Source of the DNA: JAYZQT01 sp036136335
Lineage (GTDB): Bacteria > Pseudomonadota > Alphaproteobacteria > MPNO01 > UBA830
DNA length: 9,427 nt
Reading direction: 5' to 3'
Assembly (NCBI GenBank): GCA_036136335.1
Contig: JAYZQT010000075.1
Span: 1-9,427 of the forward strand
A model generated the notes under the pieces. That model ran no database searches, was not told the origin of the DNA, and saw only the letters and a program-made list of their open reading frames with translations. Of this stretch, positions 1 through 8,800 are shown piece by piece (positions within the stretch are counted from its first letter, which is position 1; each line of letters starts with the position of its first letter). The translations under genes were made by a program, and so were the position numbers.

Positions 1-72
1 GAACTGCCAAAAGTCGTTGACCAGCTGTTTGCTGCAATGAGATGTGCCGCACCCAAAACGGGCTTAGTATAA
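1..72 (+). CDS. C-terminal end of an unidentified upstream gene (partial)
   Basis: The first frame is open from the window edge for 23 codons and ends in TAA at 70-72. The other two forward frames hit TGA within the first 40 bases. The peptide starts ELPKVVDQLFAAM and ends PKTGLV, which looks like an amphipathic helix with a short polar tail, as at many protein C-termini. It lies on the same strand as the membrane dehydratase 118 bases downstream, so it may belong to the same envelope-sugar cluster, but that is inference. I do not recognise the family, and a chance open frame of this length is quite possible. Confidence 0.3.
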   Translation, partial: ELPKVVDQLFAAMRCAAPKTGLV

Positions 73-190
73 GGGCCTCTAGCGCTCAGGGTGATTCTAT
101 CAAATAAAAGAACCATACCCCAGGTGAAATGGCTGCCTAACAGCAAAGATACCAATCAGCCTTAGGGTCGGTAATTTATATGTAACAAAC
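73..190. other. Intergenic spacer upstream of the membrane dehydratase
   Basis: Nothing recognisable as a gene lies here. The spacer is AT-richer near its right end (around 172-188), where a weak -10-like element could sit, but I see no convincing -35/-10 pair, no good Shine-Dalgarno before the ATG at 191 and no rho-independent terminator. If the real start of the next gene is at 341, this untranslated stretch is 268 bases long. Confidence 0.3.
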
Positions 191-2290
191 ATGTTAGATC
201 GCTCCGAGCGCACAGTTCTATATTATTCCTTTATCCGCTGGTTGCTCGTTGCCGAATCGGAACCACGACGAAAACAGTGTCGTAGGCTAATGTGGGCGAA
301 TCGGATCGCATATGTTATCGTTCGCCACGGGTTTTACTTGATGAAGAATCTGCCAAATTTAAAAAAGTTTGTGCTGCGCGGACCCCGTGCAAAGCTTGTG
401 TTTACCCACGATGTAATGATGGCGACATTATCCTTTTTGGTCGCTCTTTATTTACGTGTTGGCCTTGACTTCGAGTATTTCCCAGCAACCTTGGTAATTC
501 TAGCAACCGCCATTTACACTCTGGTCGCCGCGTGTGTGTTTTTTGCGATGCAGCTTTCCGCAGGGGTCTGGCGGTACACCTCCGTCGAGGACCTCTGGGT
601 AATCATACGGGCAGTCACAACAGTCTCCCTAGTCTTCTTCATGGCGATGTTTCTAGTTTCTCGCGTTGAATCCGTCCCTCGGTCTACGCTGCCAATAAAT
701 TGGCTGATCTTATTGGTATTTCTGGGTGGCCCGCGGTTTTTTTACCGCCTCTTCAGGGAACATCGGGCGCATACCGATGCCGAGAAAACCACCCGCCGGC
801 GTATCCCGATTCTTCTTGTTGGCGCGGGTGATGCTGCGGAACTTTTCATTCGAGCGGTAAACCGAGGCCGCGATTCCGCATGGCAAGCGGTCGGGCTGGT
901 GGATGAAAAAGGCAACCGAATTGGACATAATATTCACGGAGTGCCTGTGCTTGGAGGCGTTGAAGATATTCCTGATATCCTCCGTCAGCTTGAAGATCAA
1001 GGCCGCCGGCCGCAGCGTCTTATCGTTACAAATTCTTTGCCTAATGCAGATGAACGGCAACGTCTACTGAAGATATCTGAACAGGCTGGAATTGGGCTTG
1101 CACGAATGCCACAGTTGGATGATTTTCGGGAAAATTTAAGCACCGGGCCGGAACTCAGACCGATCCATATTGAGGATCTCCTAGGACGGGTGCAGGCTAC
1201 TCTAAACCGAGATAGCATGGCACAACTGGTCAACGGGCGCAGGGTATTGGTCACCGGGGCCGGAGGTACAATTGGAACAGAGCTATGCCGCCAGATCGCC
1301 GATTTCAATCCCGCTGCAATCTCGCTGTTGGATAATTCGGAATACCAACTTTACACCATCGATCTTGAGATAGCAGAAATAGCCCCGGATCTTAAACGGC
1401 GGGCTATTCTTGCTGATGTCCGCGACGCAAAACGCATAGCCCGGACATTCGCGGCGGAAAAACCGGAATTGGTTTTTCATGCTGCAGCGTTAAAACACGT
1501 ACCGATGGTAGAACAAAACCCAAACGAAGGCACGCTGACAAATGTGATTGGCACTCGGGTTATAGCAGATGCCTGTCGCGCTGATGCGGTGGAGGCGATG
1601 GTTCTTATCTCAACCGACAAGGCAGTAAACCCCTCCAGCATTATGGGTGCAACTAAACGCATCGCAGAAAGTTACTGCCAAGCGCTTGATTTGAGAGAGC
1701 CAGTTTCAGCCGCCGGGCGCACACGATATATCACGGTTAGATTCGGCAATGTTTTGGGCTCTACAGGGTCCGTCATACCGTTGTTTCAGCGCCAACTCGC
1801 AGCCGGTGGGCCGCTAACCGTTACCCACCCAGATATGACCCGTTATTTTATGACGGTTCGGGAAGCGGTCGAACTGGTCTTGCAGGCATCCGTTCAAGGT
1901 ATTAACGACAATGCTGGACAGGGCAGAATATACGTCCTCGACATGGGCGAACCGGTAAAGATCATGGATCTCGCACATCAGATGATCCTTCTTGCCGGGC
2001 TGAGACCAGACGTGGACATCAAGATAGAAATCACCGGAACGCGGCCGGGGGAAAAACTATCAGAAGAGCTTTTGCATGTGTCCGAAAAGCTGGTAGCTAC
2101 AACGCATCCAGACATTCTCCTCGCTTCACCGCGGGCAGGCGACATAGCGCCTCTAGAAAAGGCTCTCGACGAACTATCCGTCGCGGCTCGGTCAGGACAT
2201 GAGCGAGCCGTTTATAAAATAATCGCGCAACTGGTTCCTGAATTTGAGTCACCACGCAAAATAAACGAACGAGACGCAGGGACCGCCTAA
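191..2290 (+). CDS. Membrane-anchored UDP-sugar 4,6-dehydratase/epimerase, CapD/WbpM/FlaA1 type
   Basis: Predicted to act on a UDP-N-acetyl-hexosamine (typically UDP-GlcNAc 4,6-dehydration) at the inner membrane, making nucleotide sugars for surface polysaccharide or glycan. As read, it has 699 residues. Four membrane segments lie at about 73-90, 98-121, 136-157 and 167-186. A first Rossmann-like domain has VGAGD at 210-214. The catalytic SDR domain has TGAGGTIG at 355-362 (NAD(P) binding), STDKAVNP at 474-481, and M485 with K489, the Met-x3-Lys arrangement that replaces Tyr-x3-Lys in this subfamily. The C-terminal region contains TGTRPGEKLSEEL. The start is uncertain: ATG 191 has no Shine-Dalgarno, and residues 1-50 do not look like the family. 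ATG 341 (MKNLPNLKK) would give 650 residues, nearer the usual length and beginning just before the first membrane segment. The frame ends in TAA. Family assignment is secure; the exact product stereochemistry is not. Confidence 0.93.
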   Translation: MLDRSERTVLYYSFIRWLLVAESEPRRKQCRRLMWANRIAYVIVRHGFYLMKNLPNLKKFVLRGPRAKLVFTHDVMMATLSFLVALYLRVGLDFEYFPATLVILATAIYTLVAACVFFAMQLSAGVWRYTSVEDLWVIIRAVTTVSLVFFMAMFLVSRVESVPRSTLPINWLILLVFLGGPRFFYRLFREHRAHTDAEKTTRRRIPILLVGAGDAAELFIRAVNRGRDSAWQAVGLVDEKGNRIGHNIHGVPVLGGVEDIPDILRQLEDQGRRPQRLIVTNSLPNADERQRLLKISEQAGIGLARMPQLDDFRENLSTGPELRPIHIEDLLGRVQATLNRDSMAQLVNGRRVLVTGAGGTIGTELCRQIADFNPAAISLLDNSEYQLYTIDLEIAEIAPDLKRRAILADVRDAKRIARTFAAEKPELVFHAAALKHVPMVEQNPNEGTLTNVIGTRVIADACRADAVEAMVLISTDKAVNPSSIMGATKRIAESYCQALDLREPVSAAGRTRYITVRFGNVLGSTGSVIPLFQRQLAAGGPLTVTHPDMTRYFMTVREAVELVLQASVQGINDNAGQGRIYVLDMGEPVKIMDLAHQMILLAGLRPDVDIKIEITGTRPGEKLSEELLHVSEKLVATTHPDILLASPRAGDIAPLEKALDELSVAARSGHERAVYKIIAQLVPEFESPRKINERDAGTA
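292..328 (+). other. Possible leader hairpin before the alternative start at 341
   Basis: GTGGGCGAA (292-300) can pair with TTCGCCAC (321-328), giving eight base pairs with one bulged G and a 20-base loop. It ends 12 bases before the ATG at 341. If that ATG is the true start, this would be an RNA hairpin in the 5' leader near the initiation region; if translation begins at 191, it is simply inside coding sequence. A chance occurrence is quite possible. Confidence 0.2.
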
Positions 2291-2305
2291 GGTAACGCCC
2301 GCTCC

Positions 2306-2310
2306 GGAGG
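2306..2310 (+). promoter_or_regulatory. Shine-Dalgarno of purH
   Basis: GGAGG lies seven bases before ATG 2318. It is the strongest ribosome site in the window and fixes the purH start. Only 27 bases separate the upstream stop codon from this start and no terminator is seen, so co-transcription with the dehydratase gene is plausible. Confidence 0.75.
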
Positions 2311-2317
2311 TATATTT

Positions 2318-3901
2318 ATGAATAACGATGGCCATATCATCCGACGCGCCCTGATATCCGTTTCTGACAAATCAGGATTGGTGGCCTTTGCAACATTTTT
2401 AATCGAAAACCACGTCGAGATCCTATCGACCGGTGGCACCTCCAAAACGATGCGGGATGCCGGGCTAAAGGTTATCGATGTTAGCGATCATACTGGATTT
2501 CCAGAAATCCTTGACGGCCGAGTTAAGACGCTACACCCGATAATTCATGGTGGTATTCTTGGTCGGCGCGGTGACAACGCCCATGCCCAGACGATGAAGG
2601 AACACGCTATTGCGCCAATCGATCTTATAGTGGTCAACTTGTACCCCTTCGAAAACACAATCGCTGCTGGGGCTACCTATGATTCCTGCATCGAAAATAT
2701 TGACATTGGCGGGCCTGCAATGATTCGGTCAGCTGCCAAAAACCACGATAGCGTAACGATTGTGACTGACGCACAGGATTATGGTGCGGTAATTGAAGAC
2801 ATGTCAGCGAATAGTGGCGCAACGACACTAACTCTCCGTCGCCGACTAGCGGGGATAGCATATGCTCGAACTGCAGCCTATGACGATGCTATTGGCCGCT
2901 GGTTCGCCGGACAAAACAACGACCCCTTCCCGCGTCGCTTCACGGTTTCCGGCCAGCGAAAAATGACTCTCCTTTTTGGGTAAAACCCCCATCAAGCTGC
3001 CGCATTCTATGCCACGAGAGAAGAACGGCCCGGCGTAGCGACCGCAGACCAGGTACAAGGCAAACACCTTAGCTATAACAATTTGAATGACACAGATGCT
3101 GCATTTGAATTGGTGGCCGAATTTAGCAGCCCCGCGATAGCAATTATAAAACACGCAAACCCCTGCGGCGCAGCACTGGGTAACACACTTGTTGATGCCT
3201 ACACAAAGGCACTTAAATGCGATCCCGTCAGTGCGTTTGGTGGCATAGTTGCTGCCAACCGGCCCATAGACGCTGACACCGCAGAGGCGATGACACGGGT
3301 TTTTGTAGAGGTTGTGATAGCGCCTCAAATAAGCGCGAAGGCCAAAAACATTTTCGGGAAAAGAAAAAATCTAAGGGTGCTGGAAACTGGTGGGATGCCA
3401 GACCCGGCCGCGCCCGGCCTTGTGACTAAAATGTTGTCGGGAGGATATCTTCTACAGGATCGGGACGCTGGACGTGTCACCCAGAATGATCTGACAATCG
3501 TTAGTGAAAGAAAACCTTCGCAACAAGAAATTGCCGACATGCTTTTTGCCTTCACTGTATGTAAGCATGTGAAGTCAAATGCCATCGTCTATGCCAAAAA
3601 TGGGGCAACGGTAGGAATTGGCGCGGGGCAAATGAGCCGGGTTGATTCGTCGCGTATCGCCGCCCAAAAGGCAGAAGAAGCCGCGGAGACCGCCGGGGAA
3701 ACGTCCTCTTTCTTCAAAGAAGTGGTTGTCGCATCGGACGCATTTTTTCCGTTCGCAGACGGACTTCTAACCGCGATAGACGCCGGTGCAACTGCGGTCA
3801 TTCAACCAGGCGGCTCGATTCGGGACCAAGAGGTGATAGATGCGGCCAACGCGGCAGACCTTGCCATGGTTTTTACAGGGATGCGGCACTTTCGGCACTG
3901 A
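2318..3901 (+). pseudogene. purH: purH (AICAR formyltransferase / IMP cyclohydrolase) interrupted by one in-frame stop
   Basis: PurH catalyses the last two steps of de novo IMP synthesis in the cytoplasm: 10-formyl-THF-dependent formylation of AICAR, then ring closure of FAICAR. Read through the stop, the frame gives 527 residues, the normal bacterial length, with no shift. The N-terminal cyclohydrolase (MGS-like) domain shows SVSDKSG at 14-20, STGGT at 37-41, FPEILDGRVKTLHP at 61-74 (K70), NLYPFE at 107-112 and DIGGP with K141. The C-terminal transformylase domain shows K278-H279 in KHANPCG, KSNAIVYAK around N421, and the standard ending GMRHFRH. Codon 222 is TAA (2981-2983) in place of the Glu of GENPHQ; NPHQAAAFY follows immediately in frame. 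Translation would give an intact cyclohydrolase domain of 221 residues. The rest has no start before TTG 3083 and no Shine-Dalgarno there. The feature may be a pseudogene, a sequencing error or (less likely) a readthrough gene; TAA is also the terminal stop of the upstream dehydratase. Confidence 0.9.
2981..2983 (+). other. purH: Premature TAA inside purH at codon 222
   Basis: The codons read CTT TTT GGG TAA AAC CCC CAT CAA (L F G stop N P H Q), where family members read R Y G E N P H Q. GAA to TAA is a single G-to-T change. The reading frame is identical on both sides, so this is a nonsense change and not a frameshift. The stop lies just past the cyclohydrolase domain, at the beginning of the transformylase domain. 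Confidence 0.9.
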
Positions 3902-3913
3902 TGCAGTGATTGG

Positions 3914-5191
3914 CTAACTGGGTTCGCGCACTTTGCAGAACAAAATGGCCAGACCAACGGCAAGGAGAATAACCACTGTCGTCATACCCATCCTTTGGGA
4001 ACCCGTCGCCAAGGTAACGGCGCCGAGGATCAGGGGACCCATAAAGCACGTTGCCTTACCAGAGAATGCAAACAACCCAAACATTTCCGTACGCAGCTCA
4101 ACAGGGGCCAAATGCGCCATAAGTGATCTGCTAGCCGCCTGGGCCGGTCCCATGAAGACGCCCAACGAAACACCTATAATCCAAAACCACACCTTCGATT
4201 CAATAACCAGCAAAGGTACACCCAGCCCTATCAGTCCTGACAAAGCTATTACGACTGTTCTACGCGGTCCGATGCTGTCATCGACCCACGCGAACGTGGC
4301 GGCTCCCAATCCAGCGGAAACATTCATGGCAATACCAAATCCAATAACCTCGGCCAAGGTCATGCCAAAGGTTCCTGCCGCATAGATACCGCCAAATGCA
4401 AACATGGTGTTCATCCCGTCGACGTAAAAAACCCTGGCTAGCAGATACCATCCTATCTGCCGATAATCCCGCAACCGACGCAAGGTGGCAATCAGGGAAG
4501 AAACACCGGAGCGGAGCGCGTTCGACATCGACAAATCGACGCGCCCCACGTCAGACACTAGCAGGAACAGTGGCAGACAGAACACAGCGAACCACAGGGC
4601 GACCATCGGTCCGACAACGCGAACATGCTCAGCCAAATCTTTATCAAGCCCGAATGGTGGGGGGCTTCCTTCAACGAATACTAACAATGCTATCGACAGA
4701 CAACAGAGGCCACCTGCATAGCCCAGCGCCCAACCCCAGCCTGAAAGACGTCCAAAACGTCGGGGAGAAACAATGGTGGGCAGGAGGGCATTGTAAAACA
4801 CCTGCCCCATTTCAAACCCGACATTGGCTAATGCAAAAACGACAAGCGCCCAAAATACGGAATCTGTGGTGGGATGAACAAACCAGAGAAGGCCCGTGGC
4901 AACGATCGCGAGGGTAGAACACAAGGCAAGCCAGCTTTTGCAGCGGCCCGTGCTATCCGCTATAGCACCACAGACTGGGCTCAGAGTAGCTATGACCAAA
5001 CCGGATAGTGATAACGCCCAACTCCATTGTTTGGTGCCAGTTACCTCGTCGGAGGCAACCGCAGTGACAAAATACGTAGAGAATATAAAGGTGACTATTA
5101 CCGTCGGAAACGCTGAATTACCCCAGTCATAGAGGCACCAGGCTATTCGCGCCCTAGAACGAATTTGCGATGTGGCAGCGTCAGCGAACAT
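3914..5191 (-). CDS. UMF1-family (Atg22-like) MFS permease
   Basis: A 425-residue inner-membrane transporter of the major facilitator superfamily with about twelve hydrophobic segments, the usual size and topology for the family. Hallmarks of the UMF1/Atg22-like group are YDWGNSAF at residues 21-28, just before the first membrane segment, the loop GAIADSTGRCK after the second segment (MFS motif-A position), and GPAQAASRSLMAHLAP near the C-terminal third. The substrate is unknown; eukaryotic Atg22 exports amino acids from the vacuole, but that does not establish the cargo here. The start is supported by AGGA (5199-5202) seven bases before the ATG at 5191. The gene ends in TAG and converges with purH, leaving only 12 bases between the stops. 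It is divergent from the cupin gene across 111 bases. No defects are seen. Confidence 0.92.
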   Translation of the reverse strand: MFADAATSQIRSRARIAWCLYDWGNSAFPTVIVTFIFSTYFVTAVASDEVTGTKQWSWALSLSGLVIATLSPVCGAIADSTGRCKSWLALCSTLAIVATGLLWFVHPTTDSVFWALVVFALANVGFEMGQVFYNALLPTIVSPRRFGRLSGWGWALGYAGGLCCLSIALLVFVEGSPPPFGLDKDLAEHVRVVGPMVALWFAVFCLPLFLLVSDVGRVDLSMSNALRSGVSSLIATLRRLRDYRQIGWYLLARVFYVDGMNTMFAFGGIYAAGTFGMTLAEVIGFGIAMNVSAGLGAATFAWVDDSIGPRRTVVIALSGLIGLGVPLLVIESKVWFWIIGVSLGVFMGPAQAASRSLMAHLAPVELRTEMFGLFAFSGKATCFMGPLILGAVTLATGSQRMGMTTVVILLAVGLAILFCKVREPS

Positions 5192-5264
5192 CGAATTATC
5201 CTAACACCCTAGAAAGAAACAAAACCAGTCGGCGCCTGTCGCTTCCGAAATTTTCCACGCTTGT

Positions 5265-5270
5265 TATAAT
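5265..5270 (+). promoter_or_regulatory. Candidate -10 box for the cupin gene
   Basis: A perfect TATAAT lies 32 bases before the GTG start, preceded by TTG (5261-5263). The best -35 match at 16-18 base spacing is poor (TTCCGA, 5243-5248), so an activator or an A/T-dependent contact would be needed if this is a sigma-70 promoter. It lies in the spacer shared with the divergent permease, so both genes could be controlled from here. I found no clear promoter pointing toward the permease. Confidence 0.45.
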
Positions 5271-5302
5271 GATAGCGTACTAGTTAGAGAAGAGAGGTCG
5301 CC

Positions 5303-5860
5303 GTGAGCTATACGCTGCAAGATTTTTGTGCGGAAATACATGAAATTCTAGTCTCTGAAAACAATTCGGCAGGGCGTGAAAGAGTGCGCCAAAAGCTGGA
5401 AAAGTTGCTTTGCAATGAAGTTTTCATCCAACAGTTCTGTGGGCCAGACAAAGCGCCCGGCGTATACAAGCTGAATGAAGACCCAACAACACAGGCTGTA
5501 GTCCTTTCCCACGTAATGGGTGATGGAGCGACGTCCCCTCCACATGACCACGGAAACTCTTGGGCCATATACGGACAGGCTCACGAACATACTGTGATGC
5601 GTGAATGGGACCGTACTGACGATCGATCCAAAGATGACGACATTTCTCTTGAGCAAACCAAGGAATACCGGCTAGACGCAGGTCAGGTGGGTCTATTCGA
5701 TGTCGGACAAATCCATTCTATCGAATATCCGCACAACGCCCGCTTTGTGCGCGTAACAGGCGTTGATCTCGACGGCATCGACCGCAAGGCATACAACCTG
5801 AAACATCGCACGGTTAAAACAATTCGAGCAGAAAGCGCCAATACCGGAGAACCGGCCTAG
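5303..5860 (+). CDS. Cysteine-dioxygenase-like cupin metalloprotein
   Basis: A 185-residue cytoplasmic protein with a double-stranded beta-helix fold of the cysteine-dioxygenase-like type (similar to COG5553, predicted metal-dependent enzymes). The likely metal ligands are H81 and H83 in the HDHGNSWAIYG motif and H138 in GQIHSIEYP, the three-histidine iron site of this group; the metal-binding Glu of classical cupins is absent from motif 1. The substrate is not known, and a thiol or related small acid is only a guess from the fold. The start is GTG with AGAGAGG (5291-5297) five bases upstream; no in-frame ATG lies near it. It is preceded by a TATAAT box and divergent from the permease, so the two may act together in uptake or efflux plus oxidation of a compound. 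It ends in TAG, 35 bases from the converging dehydrogenase stop. Family assignment is fairly sure, function unsure. Confidence 0.85.
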   Translation: MSYTLQDFCAEIHEILVSENNSAGRERVRQKLEKLLCNEVFIQQFCGPDKAPGVYKLNEDPTTQAVVLSHVMGDGATSPPHDHGNSWAIYGQAHEHTVMREWDRTDDRSKDDDISLEQTKEYRLDAGQVGLFDVGQIHSIEYPHNARFVRVTGVDLDGIDRKAYNLKHRTVKTIRAESANTGEPA

Positions 5861-5895
5861 ACCATCAGCCTGTCTGGGTTACGATTTGCCAGCCG

Positions 5896-8800
5896 TCAGG
5901 CACCTATCAGGCGCCTGATGTGACGATTCGCCACCGACAGCATCGAGATATCAATACGTTGAGCACGTCGCATCTCCTGAACCGTCCCGTTCAGGCGCGC
6001 GACCTGGTGCGCACGCGATTTTTCCCATTCCACAACCTTTTTATCTACCGCCGAGATCCCGCCTGCATTGGTGATAATGCGGCTTACCAATATGACCTGT
6101 TGCTCATAAAGGTCATCAACGACAGAAGAAATTGCTTTAACCTGCCACTCGTTATCAGCGCCTAAATTACGAGCCTTTTGGCGTAGCCAATCAAAGTTGA
6201 AACGCGCACCAATATAAAAATAGGCTTTAGCCGTGTCACTGACACCGTAGCCGGCATTCTGGTGGATCCGCACGATATCGCATCCAGCGTAAAGAACATC
6301 GAAGTGCGCAATCTCACGAGAAACCCGGGTTGGCACACCACATAACTGATATTTTGCTATATCCTCGTCAATTACTGCCTTGCTCTCATCAGACATGTAG
6401 CCGTCAGCCGAGCGGGCAAGCTCTTTAATCCCGGGTTCAAATAGGTCCACAGTCGAAGCCACGTTGAGAGTTGGTCCCAAATTTTGGGCGAACCACATAG
6501 TCCCTCGCCTTGCAAGGTTGCTTACATGGAAGTGGAGGCTCGTCTGGGCGTGTGCCGGGATTACGTTGTCAAGTGCTTCGATCGCCGACCAATGGCGTCG
6601 TAAGCCGAAAACCCGACGGCATATCAGATAGGCACGAACAATCTGGGCCGTGTCTGCACCGGTGCGCAACTTCATATCGTTGATAAACGTAGGCCCAACA
6701 CGGTTTACCAAGCTATTGGTGATATAGGTTGAGGTGATTTCGCGGCGCAATCGATGGCGGCCAAGGTAGGTCTTGTACTTCTTTGCCAGCTTGGGCGGAA
6801 AATAGAGACCGATATCGCGAACCAACCACCGGTCATCAGGCAAATCAGTTTCAAGGATGTCCTTGTACAGCGCCATCTTCGCATAGGCTAAAAGTACAGC
6901 AATTTCTGGGCGGGTCAGGCCTGTACCGCGCATTTTGCGCTCGTCGATTTTTTCGTCGTCAGGCAGAAATTCACTTGCTCGGTTGAGAATCCCCTTTTGT
7001 TCAAGGGAACGCATAAAACGCGCCGCGTCACTCAATGCATCAGCGCCAAGCGCCTCAGCATGGGTCAAAGCCATGGTTTGTCGGTAGTTGTCCATTAGAA
7101 CGTGTTCAGCAACGTCGCTGGTCATTTCGACTAACAATTTATCGCGTTCCTTGGGCGCAAGCCTGTCTTCGTCAATAGCCTCGCCCAGAAGGATTTTGAT
7201 ATTTACCTCCTGATCAGACGACGCCACTCCCGCCGAATTATCGATAAAGTCAGTATTCACCCGTCCGTCACATAATGCGTATTCAATCCGACCTAGTTGT
7301 GTGACCCCCAGATTCGCACCTTCGCCAATAACCTTGCAGCGCAATTCGCGCGCATCTACACGTATGTTATCATTGGTGCGGTCACCTACGTCTGTGTCTG
7401 ATTCTTGCGAGGACTTTATATAGGTGCCAATTCCACCAAGCCACAGCAGGTCGGTTTGCGACAGAAGAATTGCACGGATCACCTCGTTGGGAGAAGCTGT
7501 GGCGGGCAGGTTGAGAAGGGCCTGCATTTGCGGGCTTACCGAAAGCGCTTTCGCCGACCGCTCGAATACGCCGCCGCCTTTAGAAATCAAATTTCGGTTA
7601 TAGTCGCTCCACGTGGAACGCGTCTTCCTAAACAGGCGTTTGCGTTCTCGCCAACTTTCGGCTGGATCGGGGTTTGGATCAACGAATATGTGCAAGTGAT
7701 TGAATGCTGCTACGAGATTTATGTGTTTTGAGAGCAACATGCCATTGCCAAACACGTCTCCTGACATATCGCCGACACCAACCACGGAGAATGAATTAGT
7801 TTGGGTGTTCAGGCCCATTTCTCGAAAATGGCGCTTGACAGATACCCAGGCGCCGCGCGCCGTGATGCCCATTTTTTTGTGGTCATAACCCTTAGACCCA
7901 CCCGAGGCAAATGCATCGTCAAGCCAAAATCCCGATTCCGCGGCGATGCCATTGGCTACGTCCGAGAAGGTTGCAGTGCCTTTGTCTGCCGCCACTACCA
8001 AATAGGGATCAACGCCGTCTCGACAGACCACCGCGTGCGGAGGAGTGATTTCGCCGGCACATAGGTTGTCCGTGATATCCAGCAACCCTCTTATCAGTAT
8101 TTTGTAACAGGCCAAACCTTCCGCCTGCAAGGCTTTGGGGCCGCCCACTGTAGGGGGTTTTTTCAGAACAAACCCCCCTTTGGCGCCGACCGCCACGATT
8201 ACGGCATTTTTGGTCATCTGTGCCTTCATTAGGCCGAGGACTTCTGTTCGAAAATCTTCCCTTCGGTCCGACCACCTTATCCCACCGCGGGCTACCTTGC
8301 CGCCGCGCAGGTGAACGCCCTCTACTCGCGGCGAATATAGGAAAATTTCCCGCATTGGACGCGGTGTTGGCAAATCAACAATGTTTTCACTATCAAATTT
8401 GAAAGAAAGGTAGGGCTTGGGCCGCCCACTATCATCGGTTTGGAAAAAATTAGTCCGCAGCGTAACTTCCACCAAATTCAAATAGCAGCGCAGAATTCTG
8501 TCTTCATCAATATTCCGAACTTCGTCAAGCGCACGCTCTATCCGATTGCGCAAGCGGCCAGCATACGACTTATTGCGCTTGCCATCAGGGTCTAAAAGCA
8601 CCCGAAACAACACTAGCAAATCCCGAATTATAGGGACATTGCGCGTAAATGTTCTAATCATATACGCTTCACTAAACGGCGTACGGGCCTGGCGTAAAAA
8701 CTTGCAATATGCGCGCAGGGCCATAACCTGTCGCCAGTGCAGGCCGGCGTAAGTCACCAGACTATTAAAGCCGTCGTCCTCGATCTCGCCGTTCCATACC

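Noticed and set aside
2981..2983. UAA reassigned to glutamate in this organism
   Set aside because: TAA ends the upstream dehydratase at its proper C-terminus and no other gene contains an internal TAA, so genome-wide reassignment is not supported.
2984..3082. A frameshift between the two purH parts
   Set aside because: Codons from 2984 encode NPHQAAAFY and continue through to LSYNN in the same frame as the N-terminal part. Only the one stop codon interrupts it.
3896..3908. CACTG-ATG-CAGTG inverted repeat between the converging purH and permease stops, as a terminator
   Set aside because: The stem is only five pairs with a three-base loop and there is no T-run on either side. It also overlaps the purH stop codon, so chance is enough.
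3933..5132. Several long open frames on the + strand opposite the permease
   Set aside because: They are antisense to a clear 12-TM permease, have no recognisable domains or ribosome sites, and have compositions typical of antisense shadows.
8161..8174. A6C heptamer in the dehydrogenase mRNA as a -1 frameshift site
   Set aside because: The zero-frame codons are CTG AAA AAA CCC, so the A-AAA-AAC phasing needed for classical slippage is absent, and the gene reads normally through it.
8009..8275. A second minus-strand open frame within the dehydrogenase region
   Set aside because: It is an out-of-frame shadow of the catalytic domain, Arg/Gly-rich and without a start signal.
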